This document shows positions 35,352 through 42,143 of a stretch of 42,143 bases of DNA, piece after piece (within the stretch, counting starts at the first letter, position 1; every line of letters begins with the position of its first letter). Both the position numbers and the translations under genes were made by a program. Source of the DNA: Candidatus Sabulitectum sp. (GTDB lineage Bacteria > Fermentibacterota > Fermentibacteria > Fermentibacterales > JCC-6); NCBI GenBank assembly GCA_021107435.1, contig JAIOSV010000056.1, forward strand, positions 1-42,143, in the 5' to 3' direction. The notes under the pieces are model-generated. The model had not been told where the DNA came from. It was given only the letters and a program-made list of their open reading frames with translations, and made no database searches.

Positions 35352-37561
35352 TGAAAAAAGTTATTACTGCTGTTATCTACTGGTTTGCTGTTGTTGCTGT
35401 CATGGGGGCTTCTTTTGGCGTGGGCTTTCTTTACCGGGTATGGAATGACAGCGCTGTGGCTTTTCGCCAGGCCAGAGGGAATCTTCTGGTAGCAGGGCTT
35501 CGAGGCAGTGAACCGGTAAGTGCCACAAGGATATACGACTGTTACGAAAATCAACTGGCCACAGCTTTTGTTGAAAACAGATATCCGGTGACTCTGGATC
35601 AGGTGAGTCCATGGGTTATCAAAGGATTTGTGGCCACGGAGGACAGAAACTTCTATGCCCACGGAGGGGTGGATCTCCAGGGCATTAGCAGATCCATGCT
35701 TCACAACATCAGAACAGGTGACAGGCACGGCGGAAGTACAATCACACAGCAGTTGTCCCGGGGACTTTTTCTGGTTCAGGATCAGACTTTTCAGCGAAAA
35801 CTCCAGGAAGCATTCATTGCCATGGAAATTGAAAGACAGTTCAGCAAAGATGAAATAATGGAGATGTACCTGAATCAGATCTACTTCGGCTCGGGAGCAC
35901 ATGGTATTGAAGCGGCAGCAAGAACCTACTTCGGAGGCATTTCGGCAGTTGAGCTGACCCTTTCCCAGTCTGCCATGCTTGTGAGAATGGTGAAGAACCC
36001 AAGCGGATTCAATCCGCTTTGTAATCCTGAAAGATGTCTTTCTCAGAGGAATCTGGCACTGTTCATGATGGAGGATTTCGGAGTGATAACTGCGGAGCAG
36101 AAAGAGGAGACCTCTGAGCTGCCTCTTGGTGTTGATGTACATCGGTATGAACTTGAGCGGGACTGGGATTATTTCACTGAGTACGTGAGGCAGTATCTTG
36201 TTGGTCGATATGGGTGGTCTGCAGTTTATGAGCAGGGTCTAGAGGTATACACGACCCTGGATCCATACATTCAGGAGAGTGCCAGACTGGCCATTGACAG
36301 CATACTGACTGAGAAAGAGCCCTTCTGGGATCCCGTAACAGAGGCCTGGTCACAGGATGGAGACAGGCTCAGATTTGAGAGCTCATGGGCTCACTGGCAG
36401 ACGATTGAAGATACAACCTCCGGAGCCCCAAACTATGTCCAGGGTGCTCTGGTGGCCATTGATCCCAACACAGGTTACATCAAGGCTATGGTGGGAGGCA
36501 GGGATTTCCAGGACAGCGAATTCAACAGAGCAACACAATCAAGACGGCAACCGGGAAGTTCATTTAAACCTTTTTTCTATGCTGAGGCAATAGAGCAGGG
36601 CTGGTCTCCCGGAAGTGTTGTTCTTGATCAACCTGTGGTGGTTGAATTTAATCCCGGCTCATGGCGTCCCAGAAACTACGACAGGCAGTTTCACGGGATG
36701 GTTACACTCAGAGAAGCCCTTGCCAGGTCTTTCAATGTAAGCGCAGTCAGGGTTGGGCAGGCGGTTGGTATTGAAACAGGAGCCGCGAGAGCCACTGCGA
36801 TGGGAATAAGCTCACGGCTTCCCATTGTCCACTCGCTTCCGCTGGGTAGCTGCATGGCTAATCCTCTTGAAATGGCCCGCGCGTACATACCTTTTGCCAC
36901 TGGAGGTATTGCAAGGAACTCAACTGCTATTCTGAAGGTGGAGGACAGATACGGTAATCTTCTGGAGAGCAATGAGCAGCCTGACCCCGGCAGAAGAGTT
37001 CTCAGTGTTACGGGTGCTTACCTTATGAACAGCATGCTTCAGTCTGTTCTCAGAGCAGGCACTGGTACGGGGGCCCACTGGAACTGGGGAGGTCCATTCG
37101 CAGGCAGAGAAGCCGGCGGAAAAACCGGGACTACGAGTGATTATGCCGATGCCTGGTTCGTGGGTTTTACCCCGGATCTGGTAGCGTCTGTATGGGTAGG
37201 ATATGACAACCATGTTGTAAGGATGAGATTAAAGAACGGGCGGGGAGAGTCAGGAAGCAGTATTGCTCTGCCAATCTGGAACGGCTTTATGCGCAGAGTA
37301 TTTGCTGATGCTGACCGCTCCATGGCTCCCGTGTTTCCCGGACCTGAGACAGATGAGATTGAGGAGGTTATTATCTGCAGAGTCACAGGACAGCTGGCCA
37401 ACGCCGCGTGTGCTGAGCATTCAAGAAGTGAAATATTCTGGAAGGGAACCGCACCAACCACTGTATGTGAACTACACACAGACAGCATCGGTTTCGCCGC
37501 AGATACCACCCTTGGTGAATTCACCGATTTTGATAGAAATTTCGGTCAGAGAGGCAATTAA
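35351..37561 (+). CDS. Bifunctional penicillin-binding protein 1A-type
   Basis: A 736-residue class A PBP. One N-terminal transmembrane helix is followed by a GT51 domain with catalytic E97 in ATEDRNFYAHGG and RHGGSTITQQLSR. A transpeptidase domain then has the nucleophile S403 in PGSSFKPF, SFN at SRSFNVSAV-like position, and K591 in GGKTGTT. It polymerises and cross-links peptidoglycan in the periplasm. The preferred ATG 35351 shares a base with the upstream stop; GTG 35348 is one codon earlier. A Cys-containing C-terminal tail (CRVTGQLANAAC) is a common PBP1A feature. This is the second GT51 enzyme in the operon. Confidence 0.94.
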   Translation: MKKVITAVIYWFAVVAVMGASFGVGFLYRVWNDSAVAFRQARGNLLVAGLRGSEPVSATRIYDCYENQLATAFVENRYPVTLDQVSPWVIKGFVATEDRNFYAHGGVDLQGISRSMLHNIRTGDRHGGSTITQQLSRGLFLVQDQTFQRKLQEAFIAMEIERQFSKDEIMEMYLNQIYFGSGAHGIEAAARTYFGGISAVELTLSQSAMLVRMVKNPSGFNPLCNPERCLSQRNLALFMMEDFGVITAEQKEETSELPLGVDVHRYELERDWDYFTEYVRQYLVGRYGWSAVYEQGLEVYTTLDPYIQESARLAIDSILTEKEPFWDPVTEAWSQDGDRLRFESSWAHWQTIEDTTSGAPNYVQGALVAIDPNTGYIKAMVGGRDFQDSEFNRATQSRRQPGSSFKPFFYAEAIEQGWSPGSVVLDQPVVVEFNPGSWRPRNYDRQFHGMVTLREALARSFNVSAVRVGQAVGIETGAARATAMGISSRLPIVHSLPLGSCMANPLEMARAYIPFATGGIARNSTAILKVEDRYGNLLESNEQPDPGRRVLSVTGAYLMNSMLQSVLRAGTGTGAHWNWGGPFAGREAGGKTGTTSDYADAWFVGFTPDLVASVWVGYDNHVVRMRLKNGRGESGSSIALPIWNGFMRRVFADADRSMAPVFPGPETDEIEEVIICRVTGQLANAACAEHSRSEIFWKGTAPTTVCELHTDSIGFAADTTLGEFTDFDRNFGQRGN

Positions 37562-38362
37562 ATGGGAACGGAGAATCTTCTTTTTCTACTGGCAGGGATT
37601 TGCCTGGTTATCGCAATATTTCTCGGATACAGACTTCTCAAGTCACCCATCTGGAAGCAGAGACAGCTTCAGAAAGCGGCAAAGATGGCTGCTGAGGGAA
37701 ATGTTCAGGACATGATAGACTATCTTGAGGTTAACAGGAACAAAAAGAACGTAGCCTGTCCTTTGACTAACGCTCTGATCTTCTACTTTATTCGAAGCGG
37801 GGAGACAGAGAAAGCCGAGAAGATTGTTGTGAATGCCATGGATGCCGGGGACAACAGTGGAACCGCAATGGCTCAGATGGCTTTCATTGCCCAGCAGAAC
37901 GGGCAGAATGAAAACGCAGAGAAATTCTATAGACAGGCCATGGAAAAAGATCCGGAACTTGAAGGAACGATGAAGGTCAATCTTGCCGGTCTTTTTATCA
38001 ATATGAACCAGAGGCTTGATGAGGCGGAAGCACTTCTTGAAGAAGCTCTTGAGCAACGCCATGGCGCGGGGAAAAGCGGGGTTTATCTCAATCTTGCCAT
38101 GCTTCACATGAAGAGAAATGAGTATTCCAGGGCCAGAGCCAGTGCTATGACTTCAGCAGAGCTGCTTCCTGACACTCCAATTACCAGAATGGGCAAAGCC
38201 CAGGCATTCGGTCTTGCTGCCAGATGCTCTGTAAAACTCAAGGACAGCAGTGAAGCGAAAAGACTGGCCACAAAGGCGTTGAAAACGCTGGACAAGCAAC
38301 CAGGTACAGAAAAGCTTCAGCAGGAACTCATGGCAATAGTCGGCGAAAAAGCAAAAAGCTGA
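37562..38362 (+). CDS. Membrane-anchored TPR protein
   Basis: A 266-residue protein with an N-terminal transmembrane helix (about residues 5-24, LLFLLAGICLVIAIFLGYRL) and a soluble region of TPR-like helices. Recognisable units include TEKAEKIVVNAMDAG, NENAEKFYRQAMEKDPEL, LDEAEALLEEALEQ and YLNLAMLHMKRNEYSRA. This topology resembles YfgM/LapB-like proteins that connect inner-membrane enzymes to partners, but no specific family is assigned. The ATG directly follows the PBP1A stop (TAAATG), and the flippase-like gene follows by three bases. Confidence 0.8.
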   Translation: MGTENLLFLLAGICLVIAIFLGYRLLKSPIWKQRQLQKAAKMAAEGNVQDMIDYLEVNRNKKNVACPLTNALIFYFIRSGETEKAEKIVVNAMDAGDNSGTAMAQMAFIAQQNGQNENAEKFYRQAMEKDPELEGTMKVNLAGLFINMNQRLDEAEALLEEALEQRHGAGKSGVYLNLAMLHMKRNEYSRARASAMTSAELLPDTPITRMGKAQAFGLAARCSVKLKDSSEAKRLATKALKTLDKQPGTEKLQQELMAIVGEKAKS

Positions 38363-38365
38363 GCC

Positions 38366-39283
38366 ATGAAGAAGGCAATCTGGGGCATTGTTATCGCCAT
38401 TGTTCTGTACACGATTCTCGTACTTCATTCTGATATTCAGAAAGTAATTTCAGCGGCAGATTCCATTAATCTCAGATGGATACCCCTGTTTCTCCTGCTT
38501 CCACTGATCAATTACGGGATCAGGTTTATCAAGTGGCAGTATTTCCTGCGTAGAATAAACGAGAAGGTGCCTGTGAAGGAGAGCTTTCTTGTATTCATTG
38601 CAGGTTTTTCAATGACGGTTTCACCCGGTAAAATGGGTGAATTGCTCAAGTGCAGCCTTCTGAAAAGCCGTCGGGGTATTCCCATTGAAAAAACAAGCCC
38701 CATTGTGGTTGCCGAGAGACTCACAGACTTGATAAGTATGGTGCTTCTGGCTTTGATCGGGGCATTTCTTGTAAAGAGCAGAATAGCCCTCCCGGCCGCT
38801 GCAGCAGGCGCTGTATTTGTCGCAATGGCAATGTTTGTTCTTATGAACAGATGGGCCTGGAATCTTTTCTCAAAGATCGCTCACAAGATTCCATTTCTGG
38901 AGAAAAGAAATCACCTGTTTGATGATTTCCGGGATGCGGCAATGATTCTTCTTGACGCAAAGAGTCTCGCGGTATCTGTGCCCATTGGTATGGTTTCATG
39001 GGGCATAGAGGCATTTGTGCTGTGCGTTGTAGCAGCCTCAATGGGTTACAGCCTTCCGGCAGGAGTGGCACTTCTATCTCATGCCGCAGGCAGTGTGGCA
39101 GGTGCCATATCAATGATACCGGGTGGTCTTGGATTGACAGAACTGACGATTGACGGGATTCTGTGTGATTACCTTCCAGCCGCAACAGCAACAGTGACGA
39201 CCCTTCTGATGAGGTTCGCCACTCTCTGGTTCAGTGTGCTTCTTGGGGTTGGAGCCCTGGGTATCCTGAAGAAGAAACAGTAA
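38366..39283 (+). CDS. Lysylphosphatidylglycerol synthase TM-region / flippase-like membrane protein
   Basis: A 305-residue integral membrane protein of the LPG_synthase_TM (UPF0104) family. Around seven to nine helices are visible. The family signatures are SMTVSPGKMGELLK with a following VVAERLTDL, and near the end GAISMIPGGLGLTELTIDG. Members without a synthase domain are thought to move lipids or glycolipids across membranes; the stand-alone form here is of that kind. It is the last gene of the long plus-strand operon, and its stop lies three bases from the stop of the convergent RiPP-like precursor gene. Confidence 0.85.
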   Translation: MKKAIWGIVIAIVLYTILVLHSDIQKVISAADSINLRWIPLFLLLPLINYGIRFIKWQYFLRRINEKVPVKESFLVFIAGFSMTVSPGKMGELLKCSLLKSRRGIPIEKTSPIVVAERLTDLISMVLLALIGAFLVKSRIALPAAAAGAVFVAMAMFVLMNRWAWNLFSKIAHKIPFLEKRNHLFDDFRDAAMILLDAKSLAVSVPIGMVSWGIEAFVLCVVAASMGYSLPAGVALLSHAAGSVAGAISMIPGGLGLTELTIDGILCDYLPAATATVTTLLMRFATLWFSVLLGVGALGILKKKQ

Positions 39284-39286
39284 GCC

Positions 39287-39520
39287 TTAAAGCCCGTGGC
39301 CTACTTCATCGGGATTGAGCAGCCTGGAAGAATTGTCCGGATTGGTGTAAAGTGATCCGTCAAATCCGTCTTTCGCAGCACCTGCAGTGCCACCAGTGTT
39401 ACAAAACTCCCCACCTGATCCAGGTGTATCTCCGCCAACACATGTAGCGTTCCAGCCATTCTTTGACGCATCAACCACGTTCTGCAGAACAGGTTTTTTG
39501 TATTTTCCCGGAAAAAACAT
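39287..39520 (-). CDS. Candidate RiPP precursor peptide with YxxPxL leader and Gly/Cys core
   Basis: A 77-residue peptide with no signal sequence. The ATG at 39520 has GAAAGGA eight bases upstream and was preferred over an ATG at 39622 without a binding site. Leader: Y7-K-K-P10-V-L12, matching the YxxPxL element that PqqD-like recognition domains (for example lasso B1 proteins) bind in leader peptides. Core: ATCVGGDTPGSGG with C27, then EFCNTGGTAGAA with C40, followed by a DGFDGS turn and a hydrophilic tail ending DEVGHGL. Glycine- and cysteine-rich cores of this type are modified by radical SAM enzymes. A PqqD-like protein and a radical SAM/SPASM enzyme lie under 4 kb away. Its role as precursor is inference. 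Confidence 0.6.
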   Translation of the reverse strand: MFFPGKYKKPVLQNVVDASKNGWNATCVGGDTPGSGGEFCNTGGTAGAAKDGFDGSLYTNPDNSSRLLNPDEVGHGL

Positions 39521-39546
39521 TATACAATTCCTTTCTTCATGGTTCA

Positions 39547-39576
39547 ATAATACTATATCTGAAAGGCTTTGGACAA
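39547..39576 (-). promoter_or_regulatory. Predicted promoter of the RiPP-like precursor gene
   Basis: Read on the minus strand, TTGTCC (39576-39571) and TATTAT (39552-39547) are separated by 18 bases; an alternative -10 box, TAGTAT, lies three bases closer. Transcription would start about 20 bases before the precursor ATG, just ahead of the GAAAGGA site at 39535-39529. This gives the peptide its own short transcript. Confidence 0.45.
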
Positions 39577-39660
39577 TGGCTTGCCGGGAAACCTGTGCAG
39601 GGAGCGGTTTGTTTGTTATCATTGGATAGAAGTATAGATTGATTATTAAAGGAGTTGAAA

Positions 39661-40257
39661 ATGAAAATTTCCATATTTTTAGTTTTTTCTGTTTTTGCTC
39701 TGTCGGCTTTTGCCCAGACAGGTGATGCGATATTTACACAGACCTACAGTTACGCAGATGCTGAAAATGGAATACAATCAGCAAGTCTTGCAGATGATTT
39801 TGTCCCCAATTTTTCTGGAGCTTTTCAGCATATTGTTCTATGGATGACTTTCCAGGGTACTCCTCCGGATGACATATTCATAATAATTGCTGAAGACAAC
39901 GGTGATATCGATCCCAACACGGCCACTGCTCTGATTTCCGGAAATCTTGTACCTTCCATGGAAGATACCGGTGATTTGATTAACGGGCGTAGTGTTTACG
40001 AAGTTACATTATCATTTCCCACTGTAACCTCTGTTATGGCCGGAGAACTCTACTGGCTTGAGGTCGGCACTGTTTCAGGTTCATATTGGATTTACCAGGA
40101 TCCAGTAGTTTTCGGTACTTCCTTATGGTATTTTGACGCAGGGCAATTCCATAGTATTTATGAAGAATTAGGGTATAGCTGGGATACTTTTTTCGAGATA
40201 AGAACACCTGTCGCCCTTGAGAGAAGCAGTTGGGGATCCATAAAGACCTCATTTTAG
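39661..40257 (+). CDS. Exported protein, first of a tandem paralogue pair
   Basis: A 198-residue secreted protein of unknown function. The signal peptide is MKISIFLVFSVFALSAFA, with likely cleavage before QTGDAIFTQTYSYAD. The mature part is beta-rich with many aromatic residues, including SLADDFVPNFSG, LYWLEVGTVSG and YQDPVVFGTSLWYFDAG. It ends TPVALERSSWGSIKTSF, a tail shared with its neighbour. No cysteine and no catalytic motif are seen; the fold may be a jelly-roll or carbohydrate-binding type. AAAGGAG precedes the ATG at a good distance. It diverges from the precursor gene, from which it is separated by 140 bases. Confidence 0.8.
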   Translation: MKISIFLVFSVFALSAFAQTGDAIFTQTYSYADAENGIQSASLADDFVPNFSGAFQHIVLWMTFQGTPPDDIFIIIAEDNGDIDPNTATALISGNLVPSMEDTGDLINGRSVYEVTLSFPTVTSVMAGELYWLEVGTVSGSYWIYQDPVVFGTSLWYFDAGQFHSIYEELGYSWDTFFEIRTPVALERSSWGSIKTSF

Positions 40258-40338
40258 CCGACTCAGCTCCATCAATCGTTACTAACAGCTGTTCCCGCCT
40301 GATGTGAAGTTGCGGAACTGTTCGCAGTTTAATCTGTT

Positions 40339-40347
40339 TGCTATAAT
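40339..40347 (+). promoter_or_regulatory. Extended -10 promoter element (TGCTATAAT)
   Basis: A perfect TATAAT at 40342-40347 preceded by TG one base before, the extended -10 form, 50 bases ahead of the second paralogue. No good -35 box is at the expected distance, which is tolerated by extended -10 promoters. It gives the second paralogue independent expression. Confidence 0.5.
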
Positions 40348-40397
40348 CAGTAAGGGTAAACGATTTGTGGGGGTTTTGCATATCGAAGGGGGAGGCC

Positions 40398-40997
40398 ATG
40401 AGTAGTATTGCTAAAGTGGCTGTGGTTTTGTTATTCCTGGTTTCGTCAGTTACGGGGCAGACTGGCGATGCTATTTTTACACAAAGTTATAACTACAGCT
40501 CTGTGGACGGCGGAACACACTACGCCAGTCTGGCTGATGATTTCATTCCGGATTTTACCGGATATTTTCAGTATGTTATTGTCTATCAATATTTTAATGA
40601 AACGCCACCAACTGAGTTATTTCTGAAGATTACCCAGGATGCTGGTGATGTGAATCCTAACAATGCCACTTCACTTCTTTCAGGAAATTTTTCAGTTTCT
40701 TACCTTGATACAGGTGACATGTATGCCGGCAAACCTATCTATGAAATGACAATAGATTTCGGGTCGAGCGTTGCAGTTGAAGCAGGCAATTTGTACTGGC
40801 TTGAGACCGGTGTAGTTTTTGATTCTTTTGTTCTCTACCAGGATCCGGTGGTATTCGGCTCACCCATGTGGTACTTTGAGGGTGGTCAATACCACTCCTT
40901 CGCGGACCAGGGCCACAACTGGGATTCGTTTTTCGAACTGAGAACACCTGTCGCCCTTGAGCGAAACAGCTGGGGTGCTATAAAGGCTTCTTTCTAA
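40398..40997 (+). CDS. Exported protein, second of a tandem paralogue pair
   Basis: A 199-residue paralogue of the preceding protein. The signal peptide MSSIAKVAVVLLFLVSSVTG is followed by QTGDAIFTQSYNYSS. Matching blocks run the whole length: SLADDFIPDFTG, DAGDVNPNNATSLLSGNFS, LYWLETG, YQDPVVFGSPMWYF and TPVALERNSWGAIKASF. The two therefore arose by gene duplication and have since diverged, with the signal peptides least alike. GGGGGAGG lies just before ATG 40398. The frame extends to 40365, but without a binding site. Function unknown; co-location with the RiPP-like genes is noted. Confidence 0.8.
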   Translation: MSSIAKVAVVLLFLVSSVTGQTGDAIFTQSYNYSSVDGGTHYASLADDFIPDFTGYFQYVIVYQYFNETPPTELFLKITQDAGDVNPNNATSLLSGNFSVSYLDTGDMYAGKPIYEMTIDFGSSVAVEAGNLYWLETGVVFDSFVLYQDPVVFGSPMWYFEGGQYHSFADQGHNWDSFFELRTPVALERNSWGAIKASF

Positions 40998-41063
40998 CTG
41001 AAGTAGAGCGGATCCGAATCAATCTTTCAGGCAGGTTCTCCAATCCCAATGATTGCACCAGAG

Positions 41064-41072
41064 TGTTATAAT
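41064..41072 (+). promoter_or_regulatory. Extended -10 promoter element (TGTTATAAT) before pqqD-like gene
   Basis: TATAAT at 41067-41072 with TG at 41064-41065, the same extended -10 form as the element at 40339. The start codon of the PqqD-like gene is 30 bases downstream, with GGAGGAG between. No clear -35 box is seen. Confidence 0.5.
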
Positions 41073-41101
41073 TGAACGGGTTTATACAAACTGGAGGAGT
41101 T

Positions 41102-41356
41102 ATGGAAAAACTCGAATACGCAAAAGGTGTTGTTTTTAGAAGAGAGCCTGCAGGAGGCATTCTTTTCAACATAGATACCGGCGATCTGCAGGTAACAGAA
41201 GGCGTCGCCTTCGGTATCTGTGATATGATTGATAACGGAAGAAACAGAGAAAAGATCCTTTCCGAATTAGAGAAACACTATCCCGAAGAACAGAACCTTG
41301 AGCGGGATCTTGATGATTTCATAAAGGAACTCAAAGAAAAGGGTACTCTGGTTTGA
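41102..41356 (+). CDS. PqqD-like peptide recognition protein (RRE)
   Basis: An 84-residue stand-alone PqqD-type protein. The pattern is a strand-rich first half (VVFRREPAGGILFNIDTGDL), then LQVTEGVAFGICDMIDNGRN, and helical segments REKILSELEKHY and LERDLDDFIKELKEKGTLV, as in winged-helix RiPP recognition elements. These bind leader peptides and present them to modifying enzymes. ATG 41102 has GGAGGAG close upstream. The stop overlaps the start of the radical SAM gene, so the two proteins are made together, as is usual for RRE and maturase pairs. Confidence 0.85.
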   Translation: MEKLEYAKGVVFRREPAGGILFNIDTGDLQVTEGVAFGICDMIDNGRNREKILSELEKHYPEEQNLERDLDDFIKELKEKGTLV

Positions 41357-42143
41357 ACACACCCTACTGGGTTTCTCCCCGCGAGGCAAATCTGCTTGTA
41401 ACGGGAAAGTGCAACCTCAGGTGCAGGCATTGCTCTGTAACCAGTTACGGTGGCCTGAATACTGACCTTCCTCTTCCTGCATGGAAAAAGATTCTGGATG
41501 AGCTCCAGAGGAGTAAGCTTCTGAAGCTTACCATAACAGGAGGAGAGCCGCTTGCGAGACCTGATTTCCCTGAATTTCTCGGGGAGGTTTACAAAAGACC
41601 TTTCAGATTTTCCATCAATACCAATGGAACCCTTATAACTCCCCTGATCATTGAAACAATAAGGAAGTACTCTTCCAGGTTCAATGAATTCATGGTCAGC
41701 CTTGATGGCCCTGATAAAGAAACTGTTGACAGCCAGAGAGGTGCAGGTGTTTTTGAAGAGCTGGTTACGGGTGTGGAAAAGCTTCGCAATGCAGAAATAC
41801 CTTTCGGATTCTACTGTACAACAACAAGTCTTAACGTTGACAGGGTGGTTGAAACTGCAGAATTTGCTCTTTCCCTTGGTGCACAGTGGATTAAATTCAA
41901 TAATTTTCTTCTGGCCGGGCCGGAGCTGAACAGTGATATGGTTCCTGAGCAGGCAAAGGTGAATAAGGCAGCGGAAGAGCTGAGCATTCTTGCTGTGAAG
42001 TATCCCGGCAGAATTGAGGGAACTCTTCTGGATATGCGAACCAGAATGCTTAAACACAAAAAAGGAGAACTCCACAAAGAGAAAGACAGGGCATATTCAT
42101 GCGGCGGAGGTGTGGGGAAAATTGCCGTTTTCCCTGACGGCAG
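41353..42143 (+). CDS. Radical SAM/SPASM peptide maturase, cut by the window edge
   Basis: The first 263 residues of a radical SAM enzyme. The [4Fe-4S] ligands C20, C24 and C27 are in TGKCNLRCRHCS. The SAM-binding GGEP is in LTITGGEPLARPDF, and the later NTNG and SLDGPD blocks are typical. C250 in YSCGGGVGKIAVFPDG begins a SPASM domain, which holds auxiliary clusters in enzymes that install Cys-alpha-carbon thioethers, C-C crosslinks or similar changes in peptides. Start: TTG 41353, overlapping the pqqD-like stop, with AAGGG about ten bases upstream. The rest of the SPASM domain lies beyond the right edge. Confidence 0.92.
   Translation, partial: MNTPYWVSPREANLLVTGKCNLRCRHCSVTSYGGLNTDLPLPAWKKILDELQRSKLLKLTITGGEPLARPDFPEFLGEVYKRPFRFSINTNGTLITPLIIETIRKYSSRFNEFMVSLDGPDKETVDSQRGAGVFEELVTGVEKLRNAEIPFGFYCTTTSLNVDRVVETAEFALSLGAQWIKFNNFLLAGPELNSDMVPEQAKVNKAAEELSILAVKYPGRIEGTLLDMRTRMLKHKKGELHKEKDRAYSCGGGVGKIAVFPDG

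Noticed and set aside
35345-36142. Long minus-strand frame opposite PBP1A
   Set aside because: Antisense shadow of a fully conserved penicillin-binding protein; no ribosome binding site and no recognisable domain.
39287-39622. Longer version of the precursor gene starting at ATG 39622
   Set aside because: No ribosome binding site precedes that ATG, and the predicted promoter lies inside this extension. The ATG at 39520 has a good site and gives a leader that begins near the YxxPxL motif.
41278-42075. Long minus-strand frame opposite the radical SAM gene
   Set aside because: The plus strand encodes an intact CxxxCxxC radical SAM domain over the same bases; the minus frame has no recognisable content.
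1-42143. tRNA, rRNA, CRISPR, IS elements and riboswitches
   Set aside because: The short gaps between genes were read on both strands, and no cloverleaf, repeat-spacer pattern, transposase or known aptamer core was recognised.

Overview
The window is densely packed with protein genes. No tRNA, rRNA, CRISPR array or insertion sequence was seen, and no gene-free stretch exceeds 300 bases. Base composition looks near balanced by eye, and codon use looks uniform across most of the window. The gene content suggests a bacterium with a diderm (Gram-negative-like) envelope: several lipoproteins, RlpA, a bifunctional PBP1A-type enzyme and a signal peptidase I. An amidase ends in what looks like a T9SS/FlgD-type beta-sandwich tail, and together with DUF4388/PATAN-like and golvesin-like domains this points towards the FCB group, perhaps a candidate phylum such as Fermentibacterota. 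That placement is inference from domain style, not from a marker gene. TTG start codons with good ribosome binding sites are frequent.

Layout. 1-553: a DUF362 gene on the minus strand, cut by the left edge. 639-2544: alanine racemase coupled to a class II cyclic-nucleotide-phosphodiesterase-like MBL protein. 2537-3301 (minus): a DUF6159-like membrane protein. 3353-8736: a NamZ-like muramidase, a metallophosphoesterase, a LeuC/LeuD-type dehydratase pair and a GT-C-like membrane protein. 8884-10161 (minus): a sulfatase-fold lipoprotein lacking the formylglycine cysteine. 10260-12333: an exported propeller-like protein and a modular amidase. 12556-14948: a TetR regulator with a palindromic operator beside its own promoter, then PlsC and patatin. 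15012-16726 (minus): mscS-radC. 16853-18521: lepB and a DUF4388-like protein. 18522-20930 (minus): KtrB-KtrA potassium uptake.

21021-39283 is one very long gene string on the plus strand with almost no spacing. It opens with class II aldolase and carries pyrC, pyrK, pyrD and pyrF, interleaved with a TPR lipoprotein and rlpA. It continues with a GT51 transglycosylase that has a large non-catalytic N-terminus, a GYF-like tail-anchored protein, a pyrimidine-nucleoside phosphorylase, a GspE/PilB ATPase, an unknown lipoprotein, PBP1A, a TPR protein and a LPG-synthase-TM/flippase-like protein. It looks like a combined pyrimidine and cell-wall expression unit.

The right end (39287-42143) is the most interesting part: a compact, apparently undescribed RiPP-like locus. 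A 77-residue peptide on the minus strand carries a YxxPxL leader motif of the kind read by PqqD-like recognition domains, and a Gly/Cys-rich core. Opposite it lie two tandem exported paralogues with near-identical C-terminal tails, a stand-alone PqqD-like protein and a radical SAM/SPASM enzyme that runs off the window.
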